Shown here piece by piece: positions 6,030 to 7,281 of a DNA stretch of 7,281 nt. The stretch covers positions 1 through 7,281 of the forward strand of contig JAEYUK010000290.1 in NCBI GenBank assembly GCA_023432655.1. Reading direction: 5' to 3'. The translations under genes were made by a program, and so were the position numbers. How positions within the stretch are numbered: position 1 is the first letter of the stretch; each line of letters begins with the position of its first letter. A model generated the notes under the pieces. It worked only from the letters and a program-made list of their open reading frames with translations. It searched no databases and was not told the DNA's origin. This stretch comes from Pseudomonadota bacterium. GTDB lineage: Bacteria; Bdellovibrionota; Bacteriovoracia; Bacteriovoracales; Bacteriovoracaceae.

Positions 6030-7281
6030 TTTCTGATGAGAGATGGAAGGAGGGGAATACTAGTTAGTAGAAGTCCAACATAGAACTCATCGATTGTGGA
6101 AAACTCGTAGAGTTTGTTGAGGACTGTCCATGACACAATGCCGATACAACCAAATGATACGGCCCAACAAAAACTTTTCTCACTTATGGCCCCAGGAAAA
6201 CATTGACCAATCAGAAGCGGAAATAATAGGCAGGCAGCTGAAAAAGAGCCTAGCGTTTTCCAGACTTGAATGACATTGCCTTCGAAATAAAGACTAAAAA
6301 CGACTGATATAATTCCTACGGCTGCGAGGGCCATATGGTGATGCCAAACTTTAAAACGCTCTTTGAAATTGAAAAAGTCATAGCTAATTGAAGTCGCCGC
6401 ATTAAATAGATAGGAGTCAAGCGTAGAGAGAATAATGGCCAGCACTCCGGCCAGAATTAGACCCCGAACTCCATGAGGTAGAGTTTGCATTGAGAAAAGC
6501 AGGTAGGCATCCTGCGGATTCGCTTCCGGTAAAGCTGCTCTGGCGTAGAGCGCACCAAGTGTTGTACAGCAGTCGAAGAAAAACCAAATGATGGTTGAAA
6601 AAATAATTCCTCGTTTAGCAGTTCTCTCACTGTCAGCCGCCAGGACTCGTTGATAAAAATTTGGATCAACGAGCGTTGATAAGGCAATAAAACCCCAAAT
6701 GAGTATAACGCTCAAAGCTTCGCCACCGGTCCAATCCAGGTGTGTTGCTGGAAGTTTATCCATAAGTTCTAATGGGGACCCCATATCCATCCAGGCAAAA
6801 ACCACTACAAGAAATACAGCTAGGATCATGATGAAAAATTGAACAATATCGGAGAAGACGACAGCCCTGAAGCCACCCCACCATGACCAGGCCGTGACAA
6901 TAAAGACTCCCACAGCAGTATTGATAAACAATGAACCACCAAAGAGACTTTTTAAAAACAGACCTAAACTAATAGTATAAGCAATCGGTAGGAGATTAAG
7001 AAAGTTCAGCCCCGCTGTGAGTTTCCCGGCTTTAGGACCAAAAATCTTCTCGGCCATATCCGGGATGGTCATGACATTGTAGTTCCTGATTTTCTTTACC
7101 AGAAAAAAAGCGAAGATGAGATAAGTGCCGTACCAGAATATTCCTTGAGTAAGGAGATTATAAATTCCTTTTTCAAAAGTCAGGGCTGTCACTCCGAAAA
7201 TTCCTCCGTACCAAGTGGCCACTAATGTTGCCACAAACAAAGGTAAGGTGAGTTTTCTACCCATCAAGAGAAGTTCCACAG
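6020..7281 (-). CDS. Sodium:solute symporter (SSS family), N-terminus outside window
   Basis: The frame is open to the right edge; a GTG at 7279 falls within it but is not a credible start, because SSS proteins carry a first membrane helix before the 'GRKL' loop, which is at visible residues 7-10. Numbering from codon 7279, 419 residues are visible with about twelve hydrophobic helices. Family marks are VATLVATWYGG (16-26), WWGGFRAVVFSDIVQFF (133-149, the SSS signature region), DPNFYQRVLAADSERTAKRG (205-224) and LAIILSTLDSYL (280-291). In that last helix S285-T286 align with S340-T341 of PutP, part of the Na2 sodium site, so sodium coupling is likely. The protein imports a small solute across the inner membrane; the substrate (amino acid, sugar, carboxylate or other) cannot be told. 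It lies 100 bases upstream of maeB on the same strand and may or may not be co-transcribed with it. Confidence 0.9.
   Translation of the reverse strand, partial: VELLLMGRKLTLPLFVATLVATWYGGIFGVTALTFEKGIYNLLTQGIFWYGTYLIFAFFLVKKIRNYNVMTIPDMAEKIFGPKAGKLTAGLNFLNLLPIAYTISLGLFLKSLFGGSLFINTAVGVFIVTAWSWWGGFRAVVFSDIVQFFIMILAVFLVVVFAWMDMGSPLELMDKLPATHLDWTGGEALSVILIWGFIALSTLVDPNFYQRVLAADSERTAKRGIIFSTIIWFFFDCCTTLGALYARAALPEANPQDAYLLFSMQTLPHGVRGLILAGVLAIILSTLDSYLFNAATSISYDFFNFKERFKVWHHHMALAAVGIISVVFSLYFEGNVIQVWKTLGSFSAACLLFPLLIGQCFPGAISEKSFCWAVSFGCIGIVSWTVLNKLYEFSTIDEFYVGLLLTSIPLLPSLIRKKA

Noticed and set aside
6665..6680. Inverted repeat ATCAAC / GTTGAT with a 4-base loop in the symporter gene
   Set aside because: Arm length is at chance level and it is inside conserved coding sequence.
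1..7281. Mobile elements, CRISPR arrays, tRNA or rRNA genes, toxin-antitoxin or defence genes
   Set aside because: I looked and found no transposase, integrase, regularly spaced repeats, cloverleaf, or small paired toxin/antitoxin-like frames; nearly all sequence is accounted for by housekeeping or envelope genes with gaps of 100 bases or less.

Overview
This 7.3 kb window looks like ordinary chromosomal DNA from a Gram-negative, didermic bacterium of moderate GC content. An outer-membrane barrel protein, a lipoprotein and a RidA/malic-enzyme housekeeping block support that. The gene style (TTG and GTG starts, tight spacing, a relaxed lipobox) would suit a Bdellovibrio/Bacteriovorax-type deltaproteobacterium-like lineage, but that placement is an inference from overall impression and nothing here proves it. 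There is no sign of a phage, insertion sequence, CRISPR array, tRNA or rRNA.

Layout. On the plus strand, the window opens inside a RelA/SpoT homologue (stringent-response alarmone enzyme), of which only the C-terminal regulatory part is present (2-883). A very good sigma70-type promoter at 897-926 follows directly. It appears to start transcription at or next to the ATG at 933, so a leaderless mRNA is predicted for a small outer-membrane beta-barrel protein (933-1739). A lipoprotein of unknown function (1736-2548) is coupled to it by a 4-base stop/start overlap and has a strong Shine-Dalgarno site before a TTG start. The lipoprotein runs head-on into the minus-strand block: the two convergent stop codons overlap (2545-2548).

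On the minus strand, reading right to left, there is a 5'-truncated sodium:solute symporter (7281-6020), a 100-base gap, then a compact three-gene operon: a hybrid malic enzyme with a phosphotransacetylase-like tail (maeB, 5919-3607), ridA (3595-3212) and a membrane-anchored DUF218/YdcF-like protein (3210-2545). The operon joins central carbon metabolism (malate to pyruvate), clearance of reactive enamine/imine intermediates, and an envelope-associated DUF218 protein. The first two have a plausible metabolic link through pyruvate and PLP-enzyme chemistry; the link to the third is not clear.

The most unusual sequence signals are the promoter-on-start-codon arrangement at 897-935, a perfect 11-base inverted repeat with a 4-base loop inside the start of the DUF218 gene (3142-3167), and the zero-spacer convergent junction at 2545-2548. 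I found no convincing new multi-gene system. The barrel protein plus lipoprotein pair is the only part of the window that I could not assign to a characterised family.
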